Part shown: one piece after another, positions 13,374-13,955 of the stretch | How the letters are laid out: the number at the start of each line of letters is the position of its first letter | Numbering within the stretch: position 1 is the stretch's first letter | Origin: an uncultured Lachnospiraceae bacterium | GTDB taxonomy: Bacteria; Bacillota; Clostridia; Lachnospirales; Lachnospiraceae | Assembly (NCBI GenBank): GCA_910588965.1 | Contig: CAJUSO010000070.1 | Span: forward strand, 1 to 13,955 | Length of the DNA stretch: 13,955 nt | Reading direction: 5' to 3' | Program-made: the position numbers and the translations under genes | The notes under the pieces: model-generated | Database searches by the model: none | Told to the model about the DNA's origin: nothing | The model's input: only the letters and a program-made list of their open reading frames with translations

Positions 13374-13685
13374 ATGCTGAAATTAACAGTAAAGGCAGGC
13401 GAGTACCTGCTGGTAGGGGACAATATTAAAGTAGTGTTCACGGGTGGGAGCGCAAATAACATGCACGTCCTGGTGGATGCACCCAAGTCCATGAACATTG
13501 TCCGAAGCACGGCGCTTGAGAAGTACGGGATGGCAGCAGATCCCGGGAATGAAGTGAAGCACCACAGGGACCGTAAGCTTTCGCCGGAAGCCCAGGAGAA
13601 AATCAGGGCAATCCTTATGGAAGAGAGGAAGAGAGCCAAGAGGGAAGAAAGGGCGAAGGATCCCAAGGTGAAGTATGGGTATTAA
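13374..13685 (+). CDS. csrA: Divergent CsrA translational regulator with a C-terminal extension
   Basis: CsrA dimers bind GGA in mRNA leaders and block translation; in B. subtilis the main target is flagellin, with FliW as antagonist. Residues 1-52 align with CsrA without gaps: MLKLTVKAGEYLLVGDNIKV for the first strands, DAPK at 35-38 and the essential Arg44 in NIVRS. Leu4 is kept, but the usual Arg6 is Val6 and Arg7 is Lys7. The protein is 103 residues where CsrA is usually 60-75; the extra tail (about 55-103) is highly charged and ends KVKYGY. The ATG at 13374 follows AAGGAGG; the frame is open to 13200 but that part crosses the recombination site. No promoter is evident between the right site and this gene. 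Flagellin starts 218 bases downstream. Confidence 0.88.
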   Translation: MLKLTVKAGEYLLVGDNIKVVFTGGSANNMHVLVDAPKSMNIVRSTALEKYGMAADPGNEVKHHRDRKLSPEAQEKIRAILMEERKRAKREERAKDPKVKYGY

Positions 13686-13903
13686 AAGAAAGCGCCTTTG
13701 GGATGAGGGGAATGGGGATAAAGAGATTCAATAGGTAATATGCAGGGATGCCTAGGGTTCCTGCTTATTATATAAAATGGCCAGCCCGGATAGGACGGGC
13801 GGCTCACTGAAATAGCCAATTTACGCGGTAAAGATGCTGCGTAATGGAAAAAAGCATGTACGCAAACGGATTTGCGGCATTATAAGACAAGGAGGAACTA
13901 ATT
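13686..13903 (+). promoter_or_regulatory. Flagellin leader with candidate CsrA-binding hairpins
   Basis: No sigma-28 or sigma-A promoter is recognisable here, so flagellin may depend partly on transcription through csrA. Three hairpins occur. GCAGGGA/TTCCTGC (13742-13764) is followed by TTATTATAT and may be a weak terminator. GCCCG/CGGGC (13784-13800) has loop GATAGGA. CGCAAA/TTTGCG (13861-13876) has loop CGGA. The ribosome binding site AAGGAGGA (13889-13896) holds two more overlapping GGA motifs. The last hairpin plus the ribosome binding site mirror the two CsrA sites of the B. subtilis hag leader. Confidence 0.6.
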
Positions 13904-13955
13904 ATGGCAATGGTAGTACAACACAATCTTGCAGCAATGAACTCTAACAGGATGC
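13904..13955 (+). CDS. Flagellin, N-terminal fragment cut by the window end
   Basis: The first 17 codons, MAMVVQHNLAAMNSNRM, are the conserved start of flagellin, the part that forms the D0 helix of the filament and carries the export signal (compare VVQHNLTAMNANRML in clostridial flagellins). The ribosome binding site AAGGAGG is eight bases before the ATG. The gene continues past the window, so length and completeness are unknown. Its place after csrA and the inversion switch suggests two layers of control, DNA inversion and CsrA repression. Confidence 0.93.
   Translation, partial: MAMVVQHNLAAMNSNRM

Noticed and set aside
13686..13903. A dedicated flagellin promoter
   Set aside because: I checked for TAAA-N15-GCCGATAT and for sigma-A hexamers and found nothing convincing; absence by eye is not proof.

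Overview
The window looks like chromosome of a flagellated, mid-GC member of the Clostridia, most likely Lachnospiraceae. The reasons are strong AGGAGG ribosome binding sites, T-rich intrinsic terminators, a Gram-positive CsrA-flagellin pair, a bacitracin-type ABC transporter with its two-component system, and a small alarmone synthetase. No phage or conjugative genes are visible. The organism assignment is inference from gene content.

Layout from left to right: a tRNA-Thr(CGT) with its terminator (6-127); a decayed radical SAM gene on the minus strand (132-796) with an intrinsic terminator in its leader; an unrecognised protein with a 23-residue tandem repeat (1202-2092); asnB (2181-4037); then, from a near-consensus sigma-A promoter at 4054, a FlK-like thioesterase, a membrane-anchored alpha/beta hydrolase and an OmpR-family response regulator (4172-7782). 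The regulator carries six in-frame 30-bp repeats between its two domains. An ABC-2 permease and ATPase lie on the minus strand (7791-9618), and a histidine kinase on the plus strand (9925-10839) completes a two-component system whose genes are split by the transporter. A RelA/SpoT-type small alarmone synthetase follows (10961-11740).

The right end is the most interesting part. Two identical 29-bp sites (12134-12162 and 13288-13316), each with 12-bp mirror-image arms around a 5-bp asymmetric core (GTAAT or ATTAC), lie in opposite orientation. They enclose 1125 bp that encodes a 192-residue tyrosine recombinase with the complete catalytic set. This is the anatomy of a self-contained DNA inversion switch. 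Immediately outside the right site are csrA (13374-13685) and the start of a flagellin gene (13904 to the window end). A sigma-D-like promoter near the left end of the segment points away from csrA now and would point at csrA after inversion. A strong terminator inside the segment stops rightward transcription only in the orientation shown. I therefore propose a phase-variation switch for csrA and flagellin, with the sequenced molecule in the probable OFF state.

The segment also holds a tiny hydrophobic-basic peptide gene (12473-12553) facing a convergent short RNA, which resembles a type I toxin-antitoxin pair. The flagellin leader has a GGA-in-loop hairpin next to a GGAGGA ribosome binding site, and the csrA leader has a cluster of GGA motifs. 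CsrA could therefore repress flagellin and itself after transcription, downstream of the DNA switch. Inversion and CsrA control are inferences from sequence; neither can be shown from one molecule.
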